Of a DNA stretch of 60,411 bases, positions 44,712 to 53,242 are shown one piece after another. How positions within the stretch are numbered: the first letter of the stretch is position 1; every line of letters starts with the position of its first letter. The stretch is from positions 1 to 60,411 of the forward strand of contig NZ_JAOQAH010000017.1 of assembly GCF_025963695.1 (NCBI RefSeq), read 5' to 3'. Origin of the DNA: Segetibacter sp. GTDB taxonomy: Bacteria > Bacteroidota > Bacteroidia > Chitinophagales > Chitinophagaceae. A program made the translations under genes and the position numbers. The notes under the pieces were generated by a model. That model worked only from the letters and a program-made list of their open reading frames with translations, searched no databases and was not told where the DNA came from.

Positions 44712-45096
44712 TCTTCTTGGCGTTACTCTGTTTTATAACTACTGAAAGCTCTACAAATGTATACACCAGGTATAAACCCATGCAGGCAAACAATGCAGGC
44801 TTATTTAAATTTTTACCAGAAACCAAAATATAAATAAAAGCTGCCCCAGCACAGGCAAAAAGTTTAACCATAATGCCGCCATATGCGTTCCTTAAAAAAA
44901 CCTGTGTTCTTTCAGCATTCAAACCTTTGGTAAGAAGGTGCATAGACACTACCGTAACAAAATAAATAAACAGGTTACCGGCGCTCAGCACTTGCCAGTC
45001 GCAACCATGCTGTTCTAAAAAATTTCTGAAAACGAGAATCAGTGCACCTACAATTAAAAATATAGCGACCAGTGGTAATAAACTTTTATTAAACAT
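44704..45096 (-). CDS. Small four-helix membrane protein, AtpI-like position
   Basis: A 130-residue hydrophobic protein with four predicted membrane helices (about residues 5-25, 40-58, 73-92, 98-120). I recognise no domain. It lies 1 bp downstream of the AtpZ-like gene, where many Bacteroidota F-ATP-synthase operons encode a small AtpI-like protein before atpB. Its role as an assembly factor for the c-ring is therefore an inference from position only. Unlike the usual operon, an SprT-like gene and not atpB follows. Confidence 0.65.
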   Translation of the reverse strand: MFNKSLLPLVAIFLIVGALILVFRNFLEQHGCDWQVLSAGNLFIYFVTVVSMHLLTKGLNAERTQVFLRNAYGGIMVKLFACAGAAFIYILVSGKNLNKPALFACMGLYLVYTFVELSVVIKQSNAKKNV

Positions 45097-45097
45097 T

Positions 45098-45316
45098 TTA
45101 CTTTTTTGACGTGTCTTTAATTACTTGCCAAATCATGCCTACTAACACCAGGAGAGGCAAAATCCAAACAAGCAAAGGGGTTGAAAACAAGAGCCACTTG
45201 TCCAATTTCAATCCGATAAATACAGCAAGGGCAAGGCTAACCATAATCTGCGTAGCCAGCCCCAGGTACTTCATTAATAATTTATTGTTTGCTTTACTTG
45301 GGTCTTCCATACTCAT
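45098..45316 (-). CDS. AtpZ/AtpI family protein
   Basis: A 72-residue protein with two membrane helices (MKYLGLATQIMVSLALAVFIGLKLD and, after a short loop, PLLVWILPLLVLVGMIW). The GLKLDKWL segment between them is typical of AtpZ/AtpI-type proteins, which accompany the F1Fo ATP synthase and are thought to help c-ring assembly or Mg uptake. Length is normal for AtpZ. The ATP synthase genes are not in view on this strand. Confidence 0.78.
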   Translation of the reverse strand: MSMEDPSKANNKLLMKYLGLATQIMVSLALAVFIGLKLDKWLLFSTPLLVWILPLLVLVGMIWQVIKDTSKK

Positions 45317-45431
45317 ATCTTATACTTCTAAACCAAAACGCCAAATTATAGTTCATAAAAAAATTACTGGCAAAACGACAAATGATTTTAAGGGTTTTTT
45401 CCTCTCAGGCTTTTTATCTACGCTCAGCGTC

Positions 45432-45451
45432 GTTGTGTCACTCACTTTTAC
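45432..45451 (+). repeat. Solo arm of the GTTGyGTC repeat family
   Basis: GTTGTGTCACTCACTTTTAC differs at one position from the core at 5320-5339. It lies in the 192-bp gap between AtpZ and the GDCCVxC gene. No second arm is visible. Confidence 0.7.
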
Positions 45452-45508
45452 TGATATTTTCTTTATTGGGCTTTTTTCAAAACTTTAGCAAATTAACAAC
45501 CATAAGCT

Positions 45509-45724
45509 TTAAGAGCAGCAGCAAGTTCCCGCCTGTATTGGTGGGCATTTTACTGATGCATAACTGCAAAAAACGCAGCAGTCACCTGCTTTCGGTGTAA
45601 GCCGTGTTTTGCAGTTTTTACATTCATAAAAAAACACGCAGGCATCCGTTGGCATTATTTCTTCCTGCTTGTCTCCACAAACAGGACAGGTGATAAGTGT
45701 ATGCAGGTTTACGGTTTTTTCCAT
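45509..45724 (-). CDS. GDCCVxC domain-containing small protein
   Basis: A 71-residue cysteine-rich protein. It has CPVC (13-16), CKNC (35-38), the signature GDCCVFC (47-53), Cys60 and a C-terminal CCC. The pattern suggests binding of thiophilic metal (Hg, Cu or Zn). It is directly downstream of the MerTP gene with no gap, a pairing known for this family. Function is not established; a cytoplasmic metal-handling partner is a reasonable reading. Confidence 0.85.
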   Translation of the reverse strand: MEKTVNLHTLITCPVCGDKQEEIMPTDACVFFYECKNCKTRLTPKAGDCCVFCSYASVKCPPIQAGTCCCS

Positions 45725-46342
45725 TTAGTCTTTTAATGCTGTTTGTGCCACTACCTGGTAACCAGTCAAATTAATTGCTGCTGCTACACTTTCAATCGTT
45801 GTCTTCCGGTTGTCGAACTTTACTATACTTGTTGCTTTTTCATAAGAGGTTTCATAGTTAATAACACCCTTCAGTTTTGCAATCTCACTATTAACTTGTT
45901 TTGTACAACCTTCACAGGTCATGCCTTTTATCGTAAACTGTGCTTGCCTGATCTCGGTCTTTTCAGTTATTACCACTTGTACCTGTTGCACCGATGGATA
46001 GAAAGCCTTAGAATAATAAGGAAAGGAGATCGCTAATGCGGCAAAAACAGTAACAACACCTAAAAACGTCTTGGATTGAACGAAAGATGTTTTGCCCTCG
46101 GTCTCACACCCGCACTCAATTTGCTTTTGCGAACCAAGCTTTTGATACCAGGCAAAAGCAAAAACTAATATTGTTGATGCTATTAAAAACGGTCTGTAAA
46201 CTTCAATCCATGAAAAGGATGAAGCAAGCCCGCTTGCACCACCTAAAAAAGCTAAAACAGGTGCAATACAACAAAGCGAAGCTGCAATAGCTGTAAGTAA
46301 CCCGGTAATAAAAGTTGCGCTGGTTTTTGCTGTCCTCATCAT
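45725..46342 (-). CDS. merTP: Mercuric transport fusion protein MerTP
   Basis: A 205-residue fusion. The MerT part has three membrane helices, the vicinal pair Cys24-Cys25 in the first helix (AASLCCIAP), and a cytoplasmic ECGCE (Cys77, Cys79). The MerP-like heavy-metal-associated domain at residues about 133-200 has GMTCEGC (Cys143, Cys146). Such proteins take up Hg(II) from the periplasm. No MerA reductase or MerR/ArsR regulator is in the window, so the transported ion and the detoxification step are unclear. A good promoter lies just upstream. Confidence 0.9.
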   Translation of the reverse strand: MMRTAKTSATFITGLLTAIAASLCCIAPVLAFLGGASGLASSFSWIEVYRPFLIASTILVFAFAWYQKLGSQKQIECGCETEGKTSFVQSKTFLGVVTVFAALAISFPYYSKAFYPSVQQVQVVITEKTEIRQAQFTIKGMTCEGCTKQVNSEIAKLKGVINYETSYEKATSIVKFDNRKTTIESVAAAINLTGYQVVAQTALKD

Positions 46343-46353
46343 ATAGAAGGTAG

Positions 46354-46385
46354 CAAAAATAAAATTTAAACTGTTAGGAATTCAA
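46354..46385 (-). promoter_or_regulatory. Bacteroidota-type promoter of merTP
   Basis: On the minus strand TTG (46385-46383) is followed after 21 bases by TATTTTTG (46361-46354), a close match to TTTG-N19-21-TAnnTTTG. The predicted start of transcription is only a few bases before the merTP ATG (46342), so the leader would be almost absent. Confidence 0.65.
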
Positions 46386-46563
46386 CAATCAGCAAAACAA
46401 GGTTTTTGAAGCCTCTTGGTATTATAAAAGAAAGTTCAAAAAATAATAAAAGCCTGCAGATGGTGTACAGTTAAAACGGAGCGTCGCAACAGAAGCACTA
46501 ATAGAGAACTGAAGATGGTATCCCTCCCACCACATAAGAAGATAAATAAAACCGCCCCAAAAA

Positions 46564-46959
46564 TTATTCTTTAATTGTCGGCTCTTTTGGAACCTTTATA
46601 ACGGTAGTATCTAATCTGGTACCTACATCCCCTACCAAAACTCTTTTAAAGTTTTGCAGATATTGATCCTTGTACCTCATGCTTTGTTCAAGCGAATCGG
46701 CTTTCATTTTTAACACCTGCAACTCCCGTCTCGAATGCTGCGTGCCGTAACCCGGCAAGTATTCTTTCAGAGGCGTAAAAACGATCAGAGCAACTGTGAG
46801 GCTAACTAAAATGACGAAAATGCTGCTAAACATGACGTAAACACTTAACCTTGATAATTTGAAAGTAACCACTTCTTCATATGTATCGTCGTTCATAATT
46901 ACCAGGCGGTAACGGCTGCGAAGTTGGTTGAGTGATGTATTGGCGTGTAGTTTAGCCAT
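46564..46959 (-). CDS. Membrane protein resembling the N-terminus of a Bacteroidota M23 peptidase
   Basis: A 131-residue protein with a basic cytoplasmic start, the motif RYRLVIMNDDTYEEVVTFKLS, one membrane helix (about 36-64) and FTPLKEYLPGYG, then a coiled-coil-like stretch (LQVLKMKADSLEQSMRYKDQ). The same order opens envelope M23 peptidases of Bacteroidota. The peptidase domain itself is absent, so it is either a truncated relative or an independent short family. It faces away from the TPR/PorW-like gene. A function in cell-envelope maintenance is a guess. Confidence 0.7.
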   Translation of the reverse strand: MAKLHANTSLNQLRSRYRLVIMNDDTYEEVVTFKLSRLSVYVMFSSIFVILVSLTVALIVFTPLKEYLPGYGTQHSRRELQVLKMKADSLEQSMRYKDQYLQNFKRVLVGDVGTRLDTTVIKVPKEPTIKE

Positions 46960-47211
46960 AGAGTGATGTAAAAGTTAAAGGTAGCGAATGAGGCGGAAGT
47001 CTGCAGGCGGAAAAGAAAATAAATGTACTTTTAAGCACTCAAAAGCCGTTATGGTATTACGGTTTTTAGAAATGCATTGTTAAGAAACTGGCGGTTCGGC
47101 TTGCTAAATTCTATCAGTATTCTGGCGGATAAAGCAAAACATTGTAAAAATTATTTCAATACCACCAGATCCATTATTACTATCAATTTTATTAAGCACA
47201 GGAACTCATAC

Positions 47212-50200
47212 ATGTACACCATTCGTTTTTTAACTACTTCACTAACTTTTTTATTATCGTTTTTGGTGACGATGGCCCAGCCGGGGGCTGAGATTGAAGT
47301 TAAAAAACCAAAAAAATATGAAAACCGGAAACTAGCTTCAGAGAAGACGGGGGAGAAAAAATTTACTATTCCAAGAAAGCTTTACCAAAACACCGTTACT
47401 CATTATAATTATTATTTTAATGCAAACAACCGTCTCAATGATTTAGTCAACTCGTCAAAAACTGCTTACAAAGACGATTACGCTCAACTACTTCCTTTTT
47501 ACAACTACACCTTAGAGCAGACTTCGCAGAATAAACAGGAATTAGATTCCATTATATATAAATGTACCGCAGGCATTCTTCTGCACGACCTACGCAATAG
47601 CTGGATTGACAATATGTACCTGTTGATGGCGAAAGCCTATTTTTTTAGAAACGATTTGGATTCGGCCGGGCTAACGCTGCAATACCTTAATTTTTCTTAT
47701 GCCCCCAAAGAGTCGGGTGGGTATGACAAGCCAATCGGAAGCAACGCCAGTAATGAAACAGGAGAATTCAGCATTTCTACTAAAGAAAAAAACAGCATCT
47801 GGACTAAACTTACCAGCAGGCCACCAAGCCGTAATGAAAGTTTTATCTGGCAAATAAGAAACCATATTGAGAAGAATGAATTGCCTGAGGCATCCGGAGT
47901 TATCGAAATACTTCGACACGATCCCAATTTCCCTAAAAGGTTAGAGACCGACTTGCATGAGGCGATGGCTTATTGGTTTTATAAGCAACAGGCATATGAC
48001 AGTGCCGGGTCTCATTTAAGTCGTGCTTTAAATGAAGCGGCAAATAACCAGGAAAAAGCACGCTGGGAATTTTTAATTGCCCAGATGTACCAGTTATCAA
48101 ACAAATACGACGAGGCGATACATTATTATGACAAAAGCATCACACATACGACCGATCCTGTAATGGATGTATATGCCAGGTTAAACTCTATTCGCATAAA
48201 CCGCAGCGAGAACAAAGATTTTCTGCAGCAAAATATTGATGCTTTATTAAAAATGGCACACCGGGATAAATATGTAAACTATCGCGACATTATTTATTAT
48301 GCGGCCGCAAACGTTGAGCTGGAAAGAAACAATTATGTAAATGCGAAAAATGATTTGTTGAATAGTGTAAAGTATAGCATCAATAATCCTGCACAAAGAA
48401 GCCAGTCTTTTCTCTTATTGGCTGACCTGAATTATGACCTTAAATCTTACGTGGATGCATACAACTACTACGACAGTACAGATCTAAATGTGTTAAGCAG
48501 TGATGCAGACAAAGAGCGGGCGACACTAAGAAAACCGCATTTAAAAACTATAGCACAGAATACAACAACCGTAATAATGCAGGATAGCTTACAGGCGCTG
48601 GCAAAATTACCCGAAGATCAAAGGGATGCTATTATCAAAAAACAGGTTAAGCTATTGCGTAAAGCGCAAGGTTTAAAAGAAGAAGACACACCTGGAACTA
48701 ATACAGCAGTAAAACAGGTACCTGATCTTTTTGCAGATAATAATAAATCGACCGATTTTTATTTTTACAACAGCGCTGCAAAAGCAAGAGGCTTTAGTGA
48801 ATTCAGAGCTCGTTGGGGAGAGCGCCCTAATGTTGATAATTGGAGAAGAAAGTCCGCTCTTGACCGCCAGGTCCAAAGAATGTCGGACGTAGATGATGTA
48901 CCTGGAAAGGCTGTAGCTGCAGAGCAAGGGGTTTCTGATAATTCTTACGAGGGTTTGCAACAAAACATACCTACAACACCCGAAAAAATAGATGCAAGCA
49001 ACAAAAGCATTTTAGAAGCTTTATTTTCTTCCGGGCAAACTTTCATGAACAAATTAGAAGAGTATCCTGCTGCGATACTTGTGTTTGAAGATTTATTAAA
49101 CCGTTTTCCCAATTCAACTTACCACGAAGAAGTTTTATTCAACCTTATTTATGCGTATGAAAAAACGGGTGATAAATTAAAATCGAATCAATATAAGAAC
49201 AAACTAGTAAGTGCATCCCCTCAAAACAAGTTTGCAAAACTGGTAACTACCCCGCCTGCTAATAAAAACAATGTTCAGGCTGCCCCCGCTACAAAGAAGT
49301 ACGAACAGATTTACAACTTGTTTATTGAAGGATATTTTGACGAAGCAAAAAATCAAAAAAAGGTGGCCGATAGTGCTTATGGAAATTCTTTTTGGACACC
49401 GCAGTTGCTTTTTATAGAATCAATTTATTATATCAAGCAAAAAGAGGATACCACGGCAATAAAGGTGCTAACGGACCTTTCGACCCTTTATAGTAAAGAT
49501 CCTATGGCAGCAAGAGCCAAAACCATGATTGATGTTTTAAAAAGGAGAAAGGAAATTGAAGACTATCTTACGAAGCTGGAAGTAACACGAAACGAAGACA
49601 CACCCACCCCTGACAATAGTAATCCTCCGGCTACCACCGTGCCTCCCCCGGCCAGAATTGTAACCACAACGGTACCAACAAAAGATACCACAGCTGCGCC
49701 GACAAAAACTGTGACCACAACTACACCAACAAAAGATACCACAACTACAACGGCAAAAACTGTAAACACAACTACACCTACAAAAGATACCACAACTACC
49801 CCGGCAAAAACTGTAACCACAACTACACCTGCAAAAGATACCGTACCTACAACGGCTGAAGTTGTAACTACACCTCCGCCAACAAAAGAAACCACGTCCG
49901 CACACGCAAGAGATACGAGTCCTACACCGGCGATACGAGATTCGGTTGTGGTAAAAACGGAACCGGCTACCGCACCAGCCGAGCCAAAAGTTAAAAAAGA
50001 TACCGTCGTTGCCCCTCCTGCAGTTGTAGTTAAAAATTTTAGCTTCGTTGCCACCGAACCGCACTATGTTGTTGTTCTGCTGGATAAGGTGGACCCTGTG
50101 TATGCGAGTGAAGCAAGAAATGCCTTCAATCGTTTCAACAAGGAAAAATACTATAATCAAAAAATAGAGATTTCCGGACTGAAACTCAATGACCAATTCA

Positions 50201-50418
50201 ATCTTGTTTTGCAAGGACCTTTTGCCGATGCAAATGCTGCAATCGACTATATTGATAACGTACGGCCAGTTGCAAAAAGCCGCATTCTGCCTTGGCTTAC
50301 CGCTGAAAAATATAGTTTTTTAGTTATCAGTAATGCCAATCTTAGTGTCTTAAAAGCAGACCAGGATATGGACAGCTATAAACTGTTAATACAGAAAGCT
50401 ATTCCCGGTAAATTCTAA
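47212..50418 (+). CDS. TPR-repeat lipoprotein-like protein, PorW/SprE-like
   Basis: A 1068-residue exported protein from the ATG at 47212, which begins the signal peptide MYTIRFLTTSLTFLLSFLV; the longer frame from 47077 adds 45 non-signal residues. The mature part has tetratricopeptide-like repeats (about 80-480 and 600-800). A Thr/Pro/Lys-rich linker of 17-residue repeats (about 815-890) and a C-terminal domain (about 960-1065) with YVVVLLDKVDPVYASEARNA follow. This composition resembles PorW/SprE of the gliding/type IX secretion system. It precedes the PBP1A gene by 83 bp, so a role in the cell envelope is likely. Confidence 0.75.
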   Translation: MYTIRFLTTSLTFLLSFLVTMAQPGAEIEVKKPKKYENRKLASEKTGEKKFTIPRKLYQNTVTHYNYYFNANNRLNDLVNSSKTAYKDDYAQLLPFYNYTLEQTSQNKQELDSIIYKCTAGILLHDLRNSWIDNMYLLMAKAYFFRNDLDSAGLTLQYLNFSYAPKESGGYDKPIGSNASNETGEFSISTKEKNSIWTKLTSRPPSRNESFIWQIRNHIEKNELPEASGVIEILRHDPNFPKRLETDLHEAMAYWFYKQQAYDSAGSHLSRALNEAANNQEKARWEFLIAQMYQLSNKYDEAIHYYDKSITHTTDPVMDVYARLNSIRINRSENKDFLQQNIDALLKMAHRDKYVNYRDIIYYAAANVELERNNYVNAKNDLLNSVKYSINNPAQRSQSFLLLADLNYDLKSYVDAYNYYDSTDLNVLSSDADKERATLRKPHLKTIAQNTTTVIMQDSLQALAKLPEDQRDAIIKKQVKLLRKAQGLKEEDTPGTNTAVKQVPDLFADNNKSTDFYFYNSAAKARGFSEFRARWGERPNVDNWRRKSALDRQVQRMSDVDDVPGKAVAAEQGVSDNSYEGLQQNIPTTPEKIDASNKSILEALFSSGQTFMNKLEEYPAAILVFEDLLNRFPNSTYHEEVLFNLIYAYEKTGDKLKSNQYKNKLVSASPQNKFAKLVTTPPANKNNVQAAPATKKYEQIYNLFIEGYFDEAKNQKKVADSAYGNSFWTPQLLFIESIYYIKQKEDTTAIKVLTDLSTLYSKDPMAARAKTMIDVLKRRKEIEDYLTKLEVTRNEDTPTPDNSNPPATTVPPPARIVTTTVPTKDTTAAPTKTVTTTTPTKDTTTTTAKTVNTTTPTKDTTTTPAKTVTTTTPAKDTVPTTAEVVTTPPPTKETTSAHARDTSPTPAIRDSVVVKTEPATAPAEPKVKKDTVVAPPAVVVKNFSFVATEPHYVVVLLDKVDPVYASEARNAFNRFNKEKYYNQKIEISGLKLNDQFNLVLQGPFADANAAIDYIDNVRPVAKSRILPWLTAEKYSFLVISNANLSVLKADQDMDSYKLLIQKAIPGKF
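49660..49880 (+). repeat. 51-bp in-frame minisatellite
   Basis: Units begin at 49660, 49711, 49762 and 49813 and a diverged fifth at 49864. Each encodes 17 residues such as TTTPTKDTTTTPAKTV. Identity is highest between units 2, 3 and 4. It forms the linker of the TPR/PorW-like protein. Because the length is a multiple of three, copy-number change keeps the frame. Confidence 0.88.
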
Positions 50419-50501
50419 AATGAAAGTGTAAGTTGTTTTATAGCTTTGCACTCTTTCTTAATCACAACCACCATTAAAGTGGTTATCGATATTATAGTAC
50501 A

Positions 50502-53024
50502 ATGAAAAATAGTACAAGCAAATCAAAGAATCGAACAAGTAGCTCAGTTAAAGTATTCTGGCGCCTTGTCTTTATTGGCCTTGGCGCTTTTATTCTCCTA
50601 TTGTTAATGGCTAATTGGGGCGTTTTTGGTAAGATGCCCTCTATCCAGGATCTTGAAAACCCAAGCGCTTCCCTGGCAAGTGAGGTGATTGCTGATGATG
50701 GAACAGTAATGGGGAAATATTACCTGGAAGACAGAACCAATGTTGACTTTAAAGATATTAGCAAAAATGTTATTAATGCTTTAGTGGCAACCGAAGATGA
50801 GCGCTTTTATAATCACAGCGGCATCGACGGACGGGGACTGGCGAGAGCAGTCGTTCATTTAGGCAGGGACGGAGGTGCAAGTACTATAACCCAGCAGCTT
50901 GCTTTTAATTTATTTAATGGTAACCGTGCAAGAAACCCCGTAACACGTGTTATTCAAAAAATAAAAGAATGGATAATAGCTGTAAAGCTCGAGCGAAATT
51001 TTACCAAAGACGAAATCATAGCATTATATCTTAACACCGTTCCTTTCAGTGATAATGTGTTCGGCATACGGAACGCATCAAAAACTTTCTTTCAGAAAGA
51101 CCCCGATGTGTTGAGCATTGAGGAAGCCGCAGTGCTGGTTGGTATGGTAAATGGACCCACTATGTACAATCCACGCCGTAACGCAAAAATGGCACTGGAC
51201 CGAAGAAATTTGGTTTTAGACAGGATGGTTACGAACGGGTACGTAACACAGAGTCAGGCCACCAATCTAAAGATTAAGCCAATCGTTATTAATTATAAAA
51301 AAATGGATGAGACGGCCGGTCTTGCTCCATACTTCCGGATGGTTCTGGGACAGGAAATGAAAAAATGGTGTAAAGAACATCAGAAACAAAATGGCGACAA
51401 TTACGACCTGTACCGTGATGGTTTAAAGATCTACACTACCATCAATCCACGCATGCAACTATATGCAGAAGAAGCTGTAAGCAAGCATATCAGCTACATG
51501 CAGAAGATCCTCAATTCTCAGGGCAATGTGCGCAAAGGTACCGTTTGGAATGGCCGCGACACTATCCTGCTTGCGGCAATGAAAGTTAGCGATCGTTGGA
51601 AAAATCTTAAAAGAGATGGCCTTGAAGAAGCGCAGATTAAAAAGACTTTTTACAAGAAGGTGCCTATGAGAGTTTTTGCATGGAACAGCAAAAGGGCAAA
51701 AGACACTACCATGACTCCTTTGGACTCAATTAAATACCATCGCCAGATGCTGCAGGCGGGTTTTATGGCCATGGACCCTATAAGCGGCGAGATTAAAGCA
51801 TGGGTTGGAGGAATAGATTTTAAGACGTTCAAGTTTGATCACGTTAATGTAAATACCAAACGCCAGGTCGGTAGTACTATAAAACCCCTTTTATACAGTC
51901 TTGCAATTGAGGAGGCAGGGTTTACACCAAACACAATGGTGCAGGATATACAACAAGACTTCGGTAGCCTTGGCCTTGTACCTAACACCGGCGCTACCTG
52001 CACAGGTCGAACCGTTCCAATGGCTAATGCCCTTGCATGGTCAAGAAACTGTGCTTCAGCTTACATTCTAAAACAATTAGGAAACAACGGAAATGATGCC
52101 GCTAACCGCTTTTCTGAATTTTTAAAAAGGTGCAACTTTACTTCTAAAATAAATCCTTTCCCTTCCATAGCACTCGGCGCTGTCGAGCTCAGCCTGTATG
52201 AAATGATGCAGGGTTATAGCATGTTTCCTGGTCACGGATTCAATGCCAAACCATTATTAATTGCCCGTATCGAGGATAAAAACGGAAACGTTTTAGAAAA
52301 CTTCCTGCCCGCTCAGCGTAAGGAGGTGATAAATGAAGTAACTGCATATTCTGTTGCATTAATGATGCAGGGAGTTATAAAAAACGGAACGGGTCAAAGT
52401 ATGGCCGACCAATTCAACCTAACAAGTGAAATTGCCGGTAAAACGGGTACTACCAATGATAATAGTGACGCGTGGTTTGTAGGATATACGCCACAGCTGC
52501 TTGCCGGAACATGGGTAGGTTGCGATGACCGTTTCATCAGGTTCAACGGAGACATTGGAGAAGGCTCTTCCGCCGCCCTACCCATTTGGGCTTACTTTTT
52601 TAACAAAGCACTTGCCGACAAGACTTTGGGGCTTGATAGAAAAGCAAAGTTCTCAAAGCCTGAAGTAATGAGTAACGATGTAATTTTTGACTACATGAAT
52701 ACCATTAATGCACGTTCAGCTGCACCTGCCCAGGGAGAAGATGTCGGAAATGGTACTTCAGAAGATTATTTAATACCCGACGCGCCTCCCGAGGAAATTG
52801 GGGCAGAAAGTGACATTCCCGTAGAAAAAGCAAAGCCCGGACCAACAACTACAACCACAACTCCCGAAGCGACTCCACCGGCCGGAGAGGTTAAAACAGA
52901 ACCACAAGAAGAAAGGAAAGGCGGCTTCTTTAATAAGTTATTTAAGAAAAAGAAAAATAAGGAAGAAAACAAGCCAGAGCCTCCAAAAGCAATAATGCCC
53001 AAAAAAGATGAAAAGGAAAAATGA
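50502..53024 (+). CDS. Bifunctional penicillin-binding protein 1A
   Basis: An 840-residue class A PBP that polymerises and crosslinks peptidoglycan in the periplasm. After a short cytoplasmic Ser/Lys-rich tail and one membrane helix (about 19-40) the GT51 glycosyltransferase has TEDERFYNHSGID (Glu98) and GGASTITQQLAFNLF. The transpeptidase has the nucleophile in STIKP (Ser about 458), SRNC (SxN motif) and KTGTTNDNSDAWFVGYTP (about 647). The C-terminus is a Pro/Thr-rich then Lys-rich tail. It follows the TPR/PorW-like gene by 83 bp; TAGCTTTG at 50441-50448 may be its own -7 element. Confidence 0.95.
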   Translation: MKNSTSKSKNRTSSSVKVFWRLVFIGLGAFILLLLMANWGVFGKMPSIQDLENPSASLASEVIADDGTVMGKYYLEDRTNVDFKDISKNVINALVATEDERFYNHSGIDGRGLARAVVHLGRDGGASTITQQLAFNLFNGNRARNPVTRVIQKIKEWIIAVKLERNFTKDEIIALYLNTVPFSDNVFGIRNASKTFFQKDPDVLSIEEAAVLVGMVNGPTMYNPRRNAKMALDRRNLVLDRMVTNGYVTQSQATNLKIKPIVINYKKMDETAGLAPYFRMVLGQEMKKWCKEHQKQNGDNYDLYRDGLKIYTTINPRMQLYAEEAVSKHISYMQKILNSQGNVRKGTVWNGRDTILLAAMKVSDRWKNLKRDGLEEAQIKKTFYKKVPMRVFAWNSKRAKDTTMTPLDSIKYHRQMLQAGFMAMDPISGEIKAWVGGIDFKTFKFDHVNVNTKRQVGSTIKPLLYSLAIEEAGFTPNTMVQDIQQDFGSLGLVPNTGATCTGRTVPMANALAWSRNCASAYILKQLGNNGNDAANRFSEFLKRCNFTSKINPFPSIALGAVELSLYEMMQGYSMFPGHGFNAKPLLIARIEDKNGNVLENFLPAQRKEVINEVTAYSVALMMQGVIKNGTGQSMADQFNLTSEIAGKTGTTNDNSDAWFVGYTPQLLAGTWVGCDDRFIRFNGDIGEGSSAALPIWAYFFNKALADKTLGLDRKAKFSKPEVMSNDVIFDYMNTINARSAAPAQGEDVGNGTSEDYLIPDAPPEEIGAESDIPVEKAKPGPTTTTTTPEATPPAGEVKTEPQEERKGGFFNKLFKKKKNKEENKPEPPKAIMPKKDEKEK

Positions 53025-53078
53025 CGGGGCGTTATAGACAATATTTTGTCCCAGGCATTTTATCTTCTTTCGTCGTTT

Positions 53079-53098
53079 GTTGCGTCGCACACTTGTAC
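53079..53098 (+). repeat. Solo arm of the GTTGyGTC repeat family
   Basis: GTTGCGTCGCACACTTGTAC, preceded at 53051 by CCAGGCATT as in the arms at 5289 and 10993. One arm only, in the 218-bp gap between PBP1A and DUF72. Confidence 0.7.
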
Positions 53099-53135
53099 TA
53101 CTTATTATAAGTCGCCAATCAACACAGGTAATTCC

Positions 53136-53185
53136 CCGGAACTAAAAAAAGCAGATGTTCGAACATTTACTTTTTTTAGTTCCGG
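53136..53185. repeat. 50-bp near-perfect palindrome
   Basis: CCGGAACTAAAAAAAG (53136-53151) and CTTTTTTTAGTTCCGG (53170-53185) are perfect 16-base inverted repeats. Between them the palindrome ATGTTCGAACAT (53155-53166) sits in the centre, flanked by CAG and TTA. It could be a bidirectional terminator between PBP1A and the DUF72 gene, or a protein-binding site or insertion remnant. The U-run lies in the arm itself, unlike a standard intrinsic terminator. Confidence 0.8.
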
Positions 53186-53242
53186 CCAGTATCACCAAAT
53201 GCGAGGTTTCAAAATTGCATCTTTGTCAATAATATTACTAAA

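Noticed and set aside
44091..45316. Start of an F-ATP synthase operon
   Set aside because: No atpB, atpE, atpF or other subunit follows; an SprT-like gene does.
49660..49880. Regular 51-bp repeats as a possible CRISPR array
   Set aside because: There are no unique spacers; the units are tandem, in frame and coding, and no cas genes are present.
49537..50214. 225-codon Cys/Arg/Gly-rich frame on the minus strand
   Set aside because: It is the antisense reading of the Thr/Pro/Lys 51-bp repeats of the TPR/PorW-like gene; the repeated composition explains the open frame.
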